This document shows positions 1-11,149 of a stretch of DNA of 64,000 bases, in pieces. Both the position numbers and the translations under genes were made by a program. This DNA comes from Actinomycetes bacterium (GTDB lineage Bacteria; Actinomycetota; Actinomycetes; Actinomycetales; Actinomycetaceae), in assembly GCA_023389315.1 (NCBI GenBank), contig JAEWEQ010000009.1:21027-85026 (forward strand), given 5' to 3'. The notes beneath the pieces are model-generated. The model was given only the letters and a program-made list of their open reading frames with translations. It ran no database searches and was not told where the DNA came from. Numbering within the stretch: the first letter of the stretch is position 1; every line of letters begins with the position of its first letter.

Positions 1-1
1 A

Positions 2-1864
2 TTGCTCGTAACCGGCTCCGCCTACTTCAACACCGCCAAATATTTCCGCATCACCGCCCTCGATGTAGTTGCCACCGTGGCTCCCAATGGGGACCTGCAA
101 GTCCATGAGAGCCGTGAGTTCAAATTCAAAGGCGACTACACCGCCACCTGGATTAACTTCGGCAGGCTGCATGACTACTCCCAGGTCGACATACAGCAGA
201 TCACCAGTGAAAGCTCGGCCGGTACGCACACGCACACGCCCGCCGATTTCCTACCCCAGTGGCGCGACGAAGGTGGACCTGAAGGCTACCGCTACTCCTT
301 CGATGAGGAAAAGAACACGGTTTACATGTTCTTTCCACCCTCCAGTGGCAAGCACCGTTTCAGTGTTGATTACGTTATCAGGGCAGAAGCAACCAAGTAC
401 CGCGACGCCGCGCGAATCCACCACGTGTTCCTAGCCGAAGGCTGGGACGTACCAACCCGCAACGTCAACGTCACATTGAAACTGCCAGATGGTGCAAACC
501 CCGATGGGAAGCAAGCCATCTACGCCTGGGGCCACGGACCCCTATCGGGCGAAGTGGAAGTAGATCAGGACAAACATGAAGTCCGCGCGACAGTGGGGAA
601 AGTGGGAGCTGGGGAACGAGTAGATCTAAAAGTGCTGTTCCCAGCCGAGTGGCTCACGCAAGTGGCGGATGATTCCCCGCAAAAGCAGAACCAAAGCGTG
701 GTTGACGCCACGCTCGCGCAAGAAGCAGGATACGCAGATAGTGCCAATGAGGCGCGCACTTTGTACCGCAAGTTAGTGGCTGGCACGCTGGCTGTTCCAG
801 TGGCTATCTTGCTGCTGATGCTACTGGTACAAAAACTACTGCGAATAGAAGCCCGCCCCACCTTCCATGAGCGCTACTGGCGCGACCGCCCCGGCCGCGG
901 ACTGGCAAACGAGTTCGGTATCACCGGCGATATTCACCCGGCGGTAGTGGGTTTCAACCGTGAGCGCGGGGACATCACTCACCGGCACTTCAACGCCAAC
1001 TTAGTCTCACTGGTGAACGAAGGTTGGATCACCTTGAATGAAGTGGGGCCAAAACGGTGGGAACTGGTGGATCAACGCCGAGGCGGTGCCGAACCGTCCA
1101 ATCTGATCGACATTGCCATGCTCAAACTGATTTTCGACGTGGTCGGCGAAGGCCGCGATCGGGTGACGGTCCAAGACTTCAAGAGGGCCGCTTCGCACCA
1201 GGCCGATGCCTACGATAGGGCCTACAAAAAATGGCGCAAAGCCGTCACCTCACAAGCCCGCCACTTAGGTTTGGGGTCACGTAGCTTTAAGCTCATCTCC
1301 CGATTTTTCAGCGGGTTGGGGGATCTGCTAATAATCTTCGCGGTGATAGCAGGTTTTGCTGTCTACTCCGTGTGGGGTTGGTCGGCGCTAGTCTTCTTGT
1401 CCCCAGCCATCTGCGGTTTCCTCATGAACGCCCTGGCAAATACTAAAGGCAAGCGCTCACGCATGGGAGTGGAACTGGAAGCCTATTCTCAAGGTTTAGA
1501 GAACTGGTTGCGTGATTTCACCGCCTTGGAGGAGCGCCCGCCTTCGGATGAAAAAGTGTGGGGTTACTTCCTGGTCTACGCCACTGTCTTCGGGATCTCC
1601 CAGGAAGTCCTAGATGCTCTTGTCGCCCGCACCCCAGAAGCGTTAACGGATCAAGAGGTGCTGCGTACCGCTAACTTCCTGGGCTATCACAATGGCTCCG
1701 CCAGCTACCTGTCCTCCCCGGCTGACAAGTTCGGCACCGTGCAGCGGCAAAGCGCCATCGCGGTGGCTAAGAGTTCGTCCTCCAGTCGCAGTGGTTCCGG
1801 GGGCGGTTTTTCCTCCGGTGGTGGCGGCGGCACCGGTAGCGGTGGTGGTGGCGGCGCCCGTTAG
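2..1864 (+). CDS. DUF2207 domain membrane protein (5' end outside window)
   Basis: This is a membrane protein with a DUF2207-type organisation. It has an extracellular beta-rich domain over the first ~250 residues, a transmembrane segment near residues 260-280, a cytoplasmic part, a hydrophobic hairpin near residues 440-480, and a C-terminal tail of almost only Gly and Ser (FSSGGGGGTGSGGGGGAR). That tail is typical of the family. The first visible codon in frame is TTG at position 2, but the family normally starts with a signal peptide that is absent here. The gene therefore almost certainly begins upstream of the window and this is a 3' partial. Molecular function is unknown for the family. 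It is followed by 185 bp of non-coding DNA before glgE, so it is probably not co-transcribed with it. The family call is from overall pattern and the tail. Confidence 0.8.
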   Translation: MLVTGSAYFNTAKYFRITALDVVATVAPNGDLQVHESREFKFKGDYTATWINFGRLHDYSQVDIQQITSESSAGTHTHTPADFLPQWRDEGGPEGYRYSFDEEKNTVYMFFPPSSGKHRFSVDYVIRAEATKYRDAARIHHVFLAEGWDVPTRNVNVTLKLPDGANPDGKQAIYAWGHGPLSGEVEVDQDKHEVRATVGKVGAGERVDLKVLFPAEWLTQVADDSPQKQNQSVVDATLAQEAGYADSANEARTLYRKLVAGTLAVPVAILLLMLLVQKLLRIEARPTFHERYWRDRPGRGLANEFGITGDIHPAVVGFNRERGDITHRHFNANLVSLVNEGWITLNEVGPKRWELVDQRRGGAEPSNLIDIAMLKLIFDVVGEGRDRVTVQDFKRAASHQADAYDRAYKKWRKAVTSQARHLGLGSRSFKLISRFFSGLGDLLIIFAVIAGFAVYSVWGWSALVFLSPAICGFLMNALANTKGKRSRMGVELEAYSQGLENWLRDFTALEERPPSDEKVWGYFLVYATVFGISQEVLDALVARTPEALTDQEVLRTANFLGYHNGSASYLSSPADKFGTVQRQSAIAVAKSSSSSRSGSGGGFSSGGGGGTGSGGGGGAR

Positions 1865-1926
1865 CCACCAGGGCGGGTCGCGCAACTGTTCCTCCCTTCA
1901 CCTGCGGCGGATACCACCTGCATTTA

Positions 1927-1934
1927 CGAGGACG
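1927..1934 (+). repeat. CGAGGACG octamer, non-coding copy
   Basis: One of the non-coding copies of the over-represented octamer, here in the form ACGAGGACGG. It lies 63 bp after the DUF2207 gene in the 1865-2049 intergenic region. The rest of that region holds only a possible glgE promoter: TTGGCG at 1979-1984 and TAGTTA at 2001-2006, spaced 16 bp, which is weak. Confidence 0.7.
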
Positions 1935-2049
1935 GGTGGCGGGTACGCGCACCATCGGAAGTACCAAGTAACTGCCCTTTGGCGCAGAAATTCTCTAGGC
2001 TAGTTAAGTAGATACGAACTATCTGACCTGGAAGCTTTAAGGAGTCCCC

Positions 2050-4224
2050 ATGGCCATGCCCAAGCGTCGCCCCCAACGGCCCGCCGCGAAACCCAACCAA
2101 CCCCAGGTGAAAGCCACCGTGGCGTCGGGCAAAGCACCGCAGCCATCCCCCACCGGCCATAAACCCACCGCATGGGAAATTGATGCCGACCACCTGATCC
2201 CCCGCATCCCCGCCACCGAGATCTACCCGCAGGTGGAAGGCGGGCGCTGGGCTGCCAAAGCTACCGAAGGTGAAGCTTTCCCGGTGCGGGCCACCGTGTT
2301 CCGGGAAGGACACGACGCCCTCGGGGTGGAAGCAGTGCTACTGCGCCCCGATGGCAGTGAACACCAACGCACCACCATGGTTGACATTGCGCCCGGTTTG
2401 GACCGCTACGAGGCTTGGGTGGCAGCCGACACTCCTGGTGATTGGAGTTTTTGCATCGAAACCTGGTCCGACCCCTACGCCACCTGGAGCCATGACGCCT
2501 CAGTGAAAATCGCTGCCGGCACCGACGTGGACCTGATGCTAGAAGAAGGTGCCCGCCTGATGGAGCGGGCCGCCGCCGGACGGACGCTGCCCGCTTCCTC
2601 TACCGCGAAGCCGGTGGAGGACCAGGCCGCCAAGACTGCTCTGCTTGAAGCTGCACGGCTGCTGCGTGACGCCGATGCCTCCGCTCAGCGACGCCTCTCT
2701 GCTGGGTTATCCACCCAAGTGCGCCAAGTGATGCGCCGCTTCCCGCTGCGCGACCTATGCACCCGCTCGCGCACTTACCCGCTACAAGTGGACCGTAAAC
2801 TCGCCCTCTACGGATCCTGGTATGAAATCTTCCCCCGCTCCTACGGAGCCCACCGTGACAGCGAGGGAAACTGGGTGTCTGGCACGCTGCGCGAAGCCGC
2901 CAAGCAGCTACCGCGCATTTCTAAAATGGGGTTCGACGTCATTTACCTCACCCCCATTCACCCCATCGGGACCACTTTCCGTAAGGGCCGCAACAACACC
3001 CTGGAAGCCGGCCCGCAAGACCCCGGCTCCCCCTACGGTATTGGAGCCCCCGCCGGTGGACACGACGCCATCCACCCCGACTTGGGTACCTTCGAGGACT
3101 TCGACCATTTCGTAGACCAGGCCCGCGCCCACGACCTGGAAGTGGCCCTCGACCTGGCGCTGCAGTGCTCCCCCGACCACCCGTGGGTGAAAGAACACCC
3201 CGAATGGTTCACCGCCCGCGCTGACGGTAGCATCGCCTACGCGGAAAACCCGCCGAAGAAATACCAAGACATCTACCCGCTCAACTTCGACAACGACCCT
3301 GAAGGCATCTACGTGGCGATCCGCGACGTCCTCGACAAATGGATCGCCCACGGGGTTACCATCTTCCGTGTGGACAACCCCCACACCAAACCCCTGCAGT
3401 TCTGGCAACGCCTGCTACGCGAAATGCACGTACGCCACCCAGAGGTGATTTTCCTAGCCGAAGCCTTCACCCGCCCCGCCATGATGCGCACCCTGGGGGC
3501 AGTGGGATTCCACCAGTCCTACACCTATTTCGCCTGGCGCACCCACAAGGAAGAAATCGAAGAATACCTGCAAGAAGTCGCTAAGGAAACCTCCCACCTG
3601 ATGCGCCCCAGCTTCTGGCCCACCACCCACGACATCCTCACCCCGCAGATGACCACCGGGGGTAGCGCCATCTTCGCGATCCGCGCCATCTTGGCCGCTA
3701 CCGGCGCACCCACCTACGGGATTTACTCCGGCTATGAGTTCATCGAAAATGTTCAACGCCCCGGCTTCGAAGAACAAATCGACAACGAGAAGTACGAATA
3801 CCGGCCCCGCAACTGGGACAGCGCCGACAGCTACGGCATCGCCCCGCTACTTACCTTGTTGAACTCCGCCCGCCGCCGCCACCCCGCCCTACAGCAGTTG
3901 CACAACATCACTATTCACCGCACTTCCGACGAGCGCCTGCTGTGTTTCTCCAAGCACGTGGATGCGGCTTTCTCCCCCACCGGTGAGGATGACACCGTGA
4001 TCGTGGTGATCAACCTGGATCCGCATAACGAAGTGGTGGGCAGCGTTGATCTGGATCTCTCCCGCCTGGGCGCGCGGGTAGCGTACGGAACTTCCGGTTC
4101 GGTGCTACCGGTGGTCGATGAACTCGATGGGCGCAGCTACCAGTGGGGAGAACACAATTTCGTGCGCCTAAACCCGCTGGAGCGCACCGCCCACGTGATG
4201 GCGGTAAATAGCTCCCGCGCCTGA
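2050..4224 (+). CDS. glgE: Alpha-1,4-glucan:maltose-1-phosphate maltosyltransferase GlgE
   Basis: GlgE extends alpha-1,4-glucan chains by transferring maltosyl units from maltose-1-phosphate. It is a GH13 subfamily 3 enzyme acting in the cytoplasm. The protein is 724 residues, slightly longer than the usual ~660-700, because of a basic, Pro/Ala-rich N-terminus of about 45 residues. The catalytic barrel starts near YGSWYEIFPRS (~residue 253). The nucleophile is Asp442 in FRVDNPHTKP, the acid/base is Glu471 in FLAEAFTRP, and the third carboxylate is Asp528 in THDILTP. The DNPHTKP signature separates GlgE from ordinary amylases. The ATG at 2050 has TAAGGAG six bases upstream; a second ATG at 2056 is possible. 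It is first in the glgE-treS-pep2-glgB set and is followed by a strong hairpin at 4238-4282. Confidence 0.96.
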   Translation: MAMPKRRPQRPAAKPNQPQVKATVASGKAPQPSPTGHKPTAWEIDADHLIPRIPATEIYPQVEGGRWAAKATEGEAFPVRATVFREGHDALGVEAVLLRPDGSEHQRTTMVDIAPGLDRYEAWVAADTPGDWSFCIETWSDPYATWSHDASVKIAAGTDVDLMLEEGARLMERAAAGRTLPASSTAKPVEDQAAKTALLEAARLLRDADASAQRRLSAGLSTQVRQVMRRFPLRDLCTRSRTYPLQVDRKLALYGSWYEIFPRSYGAHRDSEGNWVSGTLREAAKQLPRISKMGFDVIYLTPIHPIGTTFRKGRNNTLEAGPQDPGSPYGIGAPAGGHDAIHPDLGTFEDFDHFVDQARAHDLEVALDLALQCSPDHPWVKEHPEWFTARADGSIAYAENPPKKYQDIYPLNFDNDPEGIYVAIRDVLDKWIAHGVTIFRVDNPHTKPLQFWQRLLREMHVRHPEVIFLAEAFTRPAMMRTLGAVGFHQSYTYFAWRTHKEEIEEYLQEVAKETSHLMRPSFWPTTHDILTPQMTTGGSAIFAIRAILAATGAPTYGIYSGYEFIENVQRPGFEEQIDNEKYEYRPRNWDSADSYGIAPLLTLLNSARRRHPALQQLHNITIHRTSDERLLCFSKHVDAAFSPTGEDDTVIVVINLDPHNEVVGSVDLDLSRLGARVAYGTSGSVLPVVDELDGRSYQWGEHNFVRLNPLERTAHVMAVNSSRA

Positions 4225-4237
4225 CGTTCCCACCTTC

Positions 4238-4282
4238 GCTACGTCCTCGCCCTGGGATATCCCAACCGGCGAGGACGTAGCG
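4238..4282 (+). terminator. 15-bp inverted repeat built from two facing CGAGGACG octamers
   Basis: The arms CGCTACGTCCTCGCC (4238-4252) and GGCGAGGACGTAGCG (4268-4282) are perfectly complementary. The 16-nt loop holds a nested palindrome, TGGGATATCCCA. A short GTTCTTGT follows. The stem core is the octamer CGAGGACG with its complement. The hairpin lies between glgE and treS, so it would act as a terminator or attenuator after glgE, or as an RNA-stability element. The T-run is short, so termination may be partial. Confidence 0.72.
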
Positions 4283-4333
4283 GTTCTTGTAACCTGGAAA
4301 CGACGCAAGTATTTGTCTGGTTAAGGAAGGTCC

Positions 4334-6112
4334 GTGATGCCACCTACCTCCCCCGCGCCCGCTACTGGCACTATCCCCATGATCCCCACCGCGGGACACA
4401 GCACTGCCCACGAAGTGCACCAAGGCAGCGCGTTAGTACCGGTAGCTCAGAATCCGCAATGGTATCGCACCGCGGTTTTCTACGAAGTCCTCACCCATTC
4501 TTTCCTCGACTCCAACGGTGACGGAGTGGGCGACTTTGAAGGGCTGCGCCAAAGCCTGGACTACCTGGCCTGGCTGGGAGTGGACGCCCTGTGGATACCC
4601 CCGTTTTACCCCTCCCCCATGGCTGATGGCGGTTACGACATTTCCGACTACACCGGGGTTGATGAACGCTACGGCACCATGGCTGATTTCCACGCCCTGG
4701 TGGAGGATGCCCACGCTCACGGGATCCGCATCGTCATTGACATGGTGATGAACCACACCTCCGACCAGCACCCCTGGTTCCAAGCCTCCCGCACCGACCC
4801 GACCGGCCCCTACGGGGACTTTTACGTGTGGCGCGAGCGCCCCACCGAATACCAGGATGCGCGCATCATTTTCGTGGACACCGAAAGCTCTAACTGGACT
4901 TGGGATGAGGTGCGCGGGGAGTTCTTCTGGCACCGTTTCTTCTCCCACCAGCCGGACCTGAACTACGAAAACCCAGCGGTCCGTCAAGCCATCATGGACG
5001 TGGTGCGCTACTGGTGCGCCACCGGGGTGGACGGATTCCGCCTCGATGCCATCCCCTACCTTTATGAAGAAGATGGCACCAACTGCGAGAATCTACCCGA
5101 AACCCACGGCTTCATTGCCCAGCTTCGGCAGATGGTCGATGATGAGTTCCCCGGCACCGTGATGATCGCCGAAGCCAACCAGCCTCCGCACGAGGTCGTG
5201 GCCTACTTCGGCACCGATGCTTCCCCCGAATGCCACATCTGTTTCCACTTCCCCATCATGCCGAAGATTTTCGCCGCGCTAAGGGAGGAAACTTCCGCTG
5301 GGTTGCGTGACATTTTCGCTAAGACCCCACCCCTACCCCAGGGCGGTCAGTGGGGTACGTTCTTACGTAACCACGATGAGTTGACCCTGGAGATGGTCAC
5401 CGATGAAGAGCGCGAAGCCATGTGGGGTTGGTATGCGCCAGAGCCGCGGATGCGCGCCAACATCGGGATTCGCCGGCGCCTGATGCCGCTGCTGCGCGGC
5501 TCGCGCCGGGAAGTCGAGCTGGCGCACGCGCTGCTGCTGTCCTTCCCCGGATCCCCCTTCCTGTACTACGGGGATGAGATCGGCATGGGCGATAATATTT
5601 GGCTCGATGACCGCAACGGCGTGCGCACCCCCATGCAGTGGGATGAGACCCCCGGCGCTGGTTTTTCGTCGGCCGACCCGTCCTCGTTCTATCTGCCGGT
5701 AATCGACACCGGGGTGTATTCGCCCACCGCGGTGAACGTCGCCGAGCACCGCACCCGCCCCACCTCCATGCTCAACTGGCTGCGCCAGATGCTGGCGGTG
5801 CGCAAACGCTACCCGGTGTTCGGCATCGGGTCCCTAACCCTACTAGCTACTTCCGACGACGCGGTGCTGGCGTTCTTGCGCCGCGACGAGCACCAAAGCG
5901 TGCTTTGTATCAATAACCTTTCCACCACTTCCCGTTCGGCCCGCATCCAGCTGCCCGGTATGGCCGGTTGGCACCTGCGCGATGCGGCTTCGGGGAATCC
6001 GTTCCCGGATGTGCGCGAGGACGAAACCATTGACATCACCTTGGGACGCCACGGCTTCTACTGGCTGGAGGCTTCCTTCCTTGACGAGCAGAAAGAAACC
6101 GATACCCCATGA
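4334..6112 (+). CDS. treS: Maltose alpha-D-glucosyltransferase / trehalose synthase TreS
   Basis: TreS interconverts trehalose and maltose by intramolecular transglucosylation (GH13 subfamily 16). Here it supplies maltose to Pep2 and GlgE. The protein has about 592 residues, normal for a stand-alone TreS not fused to a maltokinase. Visible motifs are DMVMNHTSDQHPWF, GFRLDA with nucleophile Asp238, IAEAN with acid/base Glu280, and RNHDEL with Asp348. The small C-terminal beta domain ends the protein. The start is GTG 4334 directly followed by ATG 4337, with AAGGAAGG at 4323-4330; either could be used. The first ~40 residues are low-complexity Pro/Thr-rich and precede the conserved NPQWYRTAVFYE. 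The stop codon overlaps the pep2 start as ATGA, indicating translational coupling. Confidence 0.96.
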   Translation: MMPPTSPAPATGTIPMIPTAGHSTAHEVHQGSALVPVAQNPQWYRTAVFYEVLTHSFLDSNGDGVGDFEGLRQSLDYLAWLGVDALWIPPFYPSPMADGGYDISDYTGVDERYGTMADFHALVEDAHAHGIRIVIDMVMNHTSDQHPWFQASRTDPTGPYGDFYVWRERPTEYQDARIIFVDTESSNWTWDEVRGEFFWHRFFSHQPDLNYENPAVRQAIMDVVRYWCATGVDGFRLDAIPYLYEEDGTNCENLPETHGFIAQLRQMVDDEFPGTVMIAEANQPPHEVVAYFGTDASPECHICFHFPIMPKIFAALREETSAGLRDIFAKTPPLPQGGQWGTFLRNHDELTLEMVTDEEREAMWGWYAPEPRMRANIGIRRRLMPLLRGSRREVELAHALLLSFPGSPFLYYGDEIGMGDNIWLDDRNGVRTPMQWDETPGAGFSSADPSSFYLPVIDTGVYSPTAVNVAEHRTRPTSMLNWLRQMLAVRKRYPVFGIGSLTLLATSDDAVLAFLRRDEHQSVLCINNLSTTSRSARIQLPGMAGWHLRDAASGNPFPDVREDETIDITLGRHGFYWLEASFLDEQKETDTP

Positions 6113-7500
6113 GTATTTCGTGGCCTTCCAGTATCGACCTGTTAGACGTGCTCGGTCCGTGGCTGTACCAGCAACGCTGGTTTCCCGGAGCCGAAGGCCA
6201 GGCGGTGCGCCTGGTTGCCAACCTTGACCTGACCCGCTGGTCCGCTCCGACCTCTCCCGCTACCTCCGCGCCCGCGCACACCGGTGCCGATGTCGAGGGC
6301 GATCACGACGGTGGTTTACAACCAGTGTGGATTTCCTTCATCCAGGTGGGTGAAGCCATCTTACAAATCCCGCTGTCGTACTCTCCCGTGCAGCCCGCTC
6401 GCGGCGAGATCGCAAAGGTCGAGGACGGGTGGCTAGTAGATGGCCCCCACGATGAGACGTTCCTGCGCGCCTGGGTGTCCTACACCTACCAGTGCGGCGG
6501 GGTTTCCCCCCTAGATCCCACCCAGGCTCAGGCGGTGGCGGAAGACCTGGAGGAACACTGCGCCGGGGCGCGGGTGCTGTCGGGTGAACAGTCCAACACT
6601 TCGGTGCTGTTTACCGGCCAACGCCCCTGCGTGGCGAAGTTCCTACGGGTCCTGCACCCGGGAGCGCACCCGGAGATGGAGATGACGGCGGCGCTGGCTT
6701 CGCACGGTTGGGAGCACACGGCCGCCCCCGTCCTCGCTCTGGAAACTACCTTGGAGCAGGCCGGTTGGGGCGCTCAACCGGTGTTACTTTCCCTGGCCGC
6801 GCAGTTCATTGACGGGGCCCGCGACGGCTTCGAGCTGTGCGTGGAGCGCGCCAAAGCCGGTGACGAGTTCACCGGCCCGGCCCGCGCTTTAGGGCATACT
6901 ATCGCCACCATGCATGCCACATTGGCGCAGGCTTTCACCCCGCAGCCACACCCCGATGGCGCCGCAGTGCACGCGCAAGAGATTTTCGAGCGCATCCACG
7001 CGAACTTCGCAGCGGCCGCCACCGAAGTGCCACAGTTGCGCGACTTTGCCAACGCTGAGGGCATCGAAGCGGCGTTGCAGCAAGTGCGTGACCTCACGGA
7101 GCTTCCCAACGCCATGCGGATCCACGGGGATCTGCACCTGGGGCAAACCTTGGAGCGCGACGGGAACTGGTGGGTTTTGGATTTCGAGGGCGAACCGCTG
7201 CGTCCCCTGGCGGTGCGCCGCGAACCGGACTTGGCGCTGCGCGACGTGGCGGGAATGCTGCGCTCCTTCGATTACGCGGCGGCCCGCGCGGGCGCCGATG
7301 AATCCTGGTTGGAAGGCGTGCGCGCGGCGTTCTTAGATGGTTATACCGATGGCCACGGTTTTAACGACGCTGAACAGAAACTGCTGCGGGCCCTGGAAGT
7401 TGAAAAAGCCGCGTACGAGGCGGTTTACGAACATCGCCTGCGCCCGGAGTGGGTGATGATTCCGCTTCGCGCACTGGCGAAACTGTCGCAAGTGCAATAG
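6109..7500 (+). CDS. pep2: Maltokinase (Pep2/Mak)
   Basis: This enzyme phosphorylates maltose with ATP to give maltose-1-phosphate, the GlgE substrate. It has 463 residues, close to the ~455 of the family. The aminoglycoside-phosphotransferase-like core is visible as the Brenner-type catalytic motif IHGDLHLGQT (catalytic Asp341) and the metal-binding VLDFEGEPL (Asp358). The N-terminal lobe has the family-specific WFPGAEGQ element near residue 25 and an internal insertion of about 20 residues around residue 50 rich in Pro, Ala and Thr. It overlaps treS by 4 bp, and glgB follows 51 bp later. Two CGAGGACG octamers fall in the gene (6420 and 6729). Confidence 0.93.
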   Translation: MSISWPSSIDLLDVLGPWLYQQRWFPGAEGQAVRLVANLDLTRWSAPTSPATSAPAHTGADVEGDHDGGLQPVWISFIQVGEAILQIPLSYSPVQPARGEIAKVEDGWLVDGPHDETFLRAWVSYTYQCGGVSPLDPTQAQAVAEDLEEHCAGARVLSGEQSNTSVLFTGQRPCVAKFLRVLHPGAHPEMEMTAALASHGWEHTAAPVLALETTLEQAGWGAQPVLLSLAAQFIDGARDGFELCVERAKAGDEFTGPARALGHTIATMHATLAQAFTPQPHPDGAAVHAQEIFERIHANFAAAATEVPQLRDFANAEGIEAALQQVRDLTELPNAMRIHGDLHLGQTLERDGNWWVLDFEGEPLRPLAVRREPDLALRDVAGMLRSFDYAAARAGADESWLEGVRAAFLDGYTDGHGFNDAEQKLLRALEVEKAAYEAVYEHRLRPEWVMIPLRALAKLSQVQ

Positions 7501-7551
7501 TGGTTTTTCTATTCCAGCCCGCCACCGGTTAGTACATGGAACAATTGGATT

Positions 7552-9735
<2,184 letters not shown>

Positions 9736-9754
9736 GACCAGCTAGCTTAGAAAT

Positions 9755-9793
9755 GGTGCGGGGCCTCGCTGCAAAAGTATGAGGCCCCGCACC
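9755..9793 (+). terminator. Rho-independent terminator after glgB
   Basis: Perfect 13-bp stem, GGTGCGGGGCCTC (9755-9767) paired with GAGGCCCCGCACC (9781-9793), loop of 13 nt, followed by GTTTTTC. This is the clearest intrinsic terminator in the window. Confidence 0.92.
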
Positions 9794-9801
9794 GTTTTTC
9801 A

Positions 9802-9809
9802 CGAGGACG
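9802..9809 (+). repeat. CGAGGACG octamer, non-coding copy beside terminator
   Basis: Full extended form ACGAGGACGT at 9801-9810, starting 7 bases after the glgB terminator stem and in the gap between convergent glgB and the racemase-like gene. Confidence 0.7.
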
Positions 9810-9840
9810 TTCGCTGCCGCGAGCGCGCCCGGGTAGCTGG

Positions 9841-10968
9841 TCAGATGGCGACTTTTTCGATGTGCTCGGAGCTGAAGGCTTGTGACAGCCCGGTGTAGGA
9901 CAGGGAGAAGCTCAATACATCGCCCACCTTCAGATCCGCCACAGTTTTACCATCGGACACGTACTCGGTGACGTCACAAATCATGTGGTCAGAAGATGCC
10001 CCCAGGATCTGCACGCCCTCGGCCTCTGGGGTGAGTTCGTCGATGGAGACGTCCATCTGCCCGATGTTGACGATGGCGCGGATCATGCGGCGCTGTTCAG
10101 CTGCGTCCCGGCGGCGGAACTGCATGATCCCACTAATGCCGGTGGGGATAGCGTTCTTCTCTTTGAGTTCAATAATCTGGGCTTCCAGGTGGCAGGTGTT
10201 GGTGTGAAGCTCCAACCCTTCAGCTTCAAAAATAGAAGGCACGTTGCCGCGGAAAATCGCTTCCCCAATGCGCGCGCTAGTGAGGCGCTCCGGCATGCGC
10301 CCGCTCAGCGACATCGGCAGTGCCAAGGAGGTGGCTACCGAGTTCAAGTCCAGTTCCACCTGGTAGGTTTGTTCAACTTTTTCCACCAGCTCGGCGATCA
10401 CGCCGGTGTTGTTCTCATCGGGCTCGATGGAACCGAAGCATCCCAGGTTGGTGCCCAGCCCACGCAGGCGCAGGTTGGGCATCTGCAGGATCTTACCCAC
10501 GGTATCGAGCACGTCGGCTGGCTCTACGCCCTCGCGCAGGTCACCGACCTCGACCATGAGGATGACGTCATGAATCACACCGTGATCGCCAGCTGCCTCA
10601 TTGAGGGCTTCGAGTGCCACGAGTTCGGAGTTAAGTGACAGGTCAGCGTATTTGACTACGTCTTCGATTTCGCACAGCGCGGGGATGCGAATAAGCCAAC
10701 GTTTCACACTGGCGTAGGGAAAGTGCTTGAGGTTGTTGATCCGCGACTCGGCAATAGCGTCAACGTGACGAAACAGGCTGGGGATGAGGTCGTAGTTGCC
10801 GCTAAGTAGCTTGGTGACTACTACCAGGGACATGCCTTGTTCTTCGAGTTTGCGGTGCAGCACCTCCGCGTTGTACTCGAAATCTTTCGTCTGACATAGT
10901 AGCCGCGGATACACCTCAGATACCTCCAACATGGTTATGCGCGCCGGTGGCGCGCTGGGTGTTTTCAC
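9841..10968 (-). CDS. Alanine racemase family protein, ornithine racemase-like
   Basis: This is a PLP-dependent fold-type III racemase of the group that includes clostridial ornithine racemase and YhfX-like proteins, rather than canonical Alr. The 375 residues carry the PLP lysine in VVTKLLSGN (Lys53), the SRINNLKHF segment where this family binds the cofactor phosphate region, and the C-terminal beta domain characteristic of the family (ILGASSDHMICDV). The start is GTG 10968, preceded by AAAGGAAGAA. The substrate cannot be read from sequence; ornithine, alanine or another basic amino acid are all possible. It diverges from the MurT-GatD-like pair (166-bp gap), which suggests a common cell-wall link. 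That link is inference. Confidence 0.75.
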   Translation of the reverse strand: MKTPSAPPARITMLEVSEVYPRLLCQTKDFEYNAEVLHRKLEEQGMSLVVVTKLLSGNYDLIPSLFRHVDAIAESRINNLKHFPYASVKRWLIRIPALCEIEDVVKYADLSLNSELVALEALNEAAGDHGVIHDVILMVEVGDLREGVEPADVLDTVGKILQMPNLRLRGLGTNLGCFGSIEPDENNTGVIAELVEKVEQTYQVELDLNSVATSLALPMSLSGRMPERLTSARIGEAIFRGNVPSIFEAEGLELHTNTCHLEAQIIELKEKNAIPTGISGIMQFRRRDAAEQRRMIRAIVNIGQMDVSIDELTPEAEGVQILGASSDHMICDVTEYVSDGKTVADLKVGDVLSFSLSYTGLSQAFSSEHIEKVAI

Positions 10969-11060
10969 TTCTTCCTTTTTCTCGCCCCAGTCTACCCGCT
11001 CTCACCTATCTCGCCGGTGTACGAGGCCGTGGGGTGGCGAATCTGGCAGCGGCGGGCACT

Positions 11061-11070
11061 GCTATACAAT
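11061..11070 (+). promoter_or_regulatory. Candidate extended -10 promoter for the murT-like operon
   Basis: The sequence GCTATACAAT contains a good -10 element (TATACA/TACAAT) preceded by TG, in the 166-bp gap between the divergent racemase-like and MurT-like genes. No convincing -35 is visible, which is consistent with an extended -10 promoter. Confidence 0.4.
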
Positions 11071-11149
11071 GAGGATGTTTGGCTTAGGGTTTGTCTATTC
11101 TAAGCCGATGCCAAGTAGCCAGCACCGATAGGGATTGTGCGAATACCTC

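Noticed and set aside
2..10. TTG at position 2 as a real start codon for the DUF2207 protein
   Set aside because: The family needs a signal peptide, which would lie upstream of the window; the frame is open to the edge.
1790..1864. Gly/Ser-only tail of the DUF2207 protein as a frameshift artefact
   Set aside because: Such tails are a regular feature of this family.
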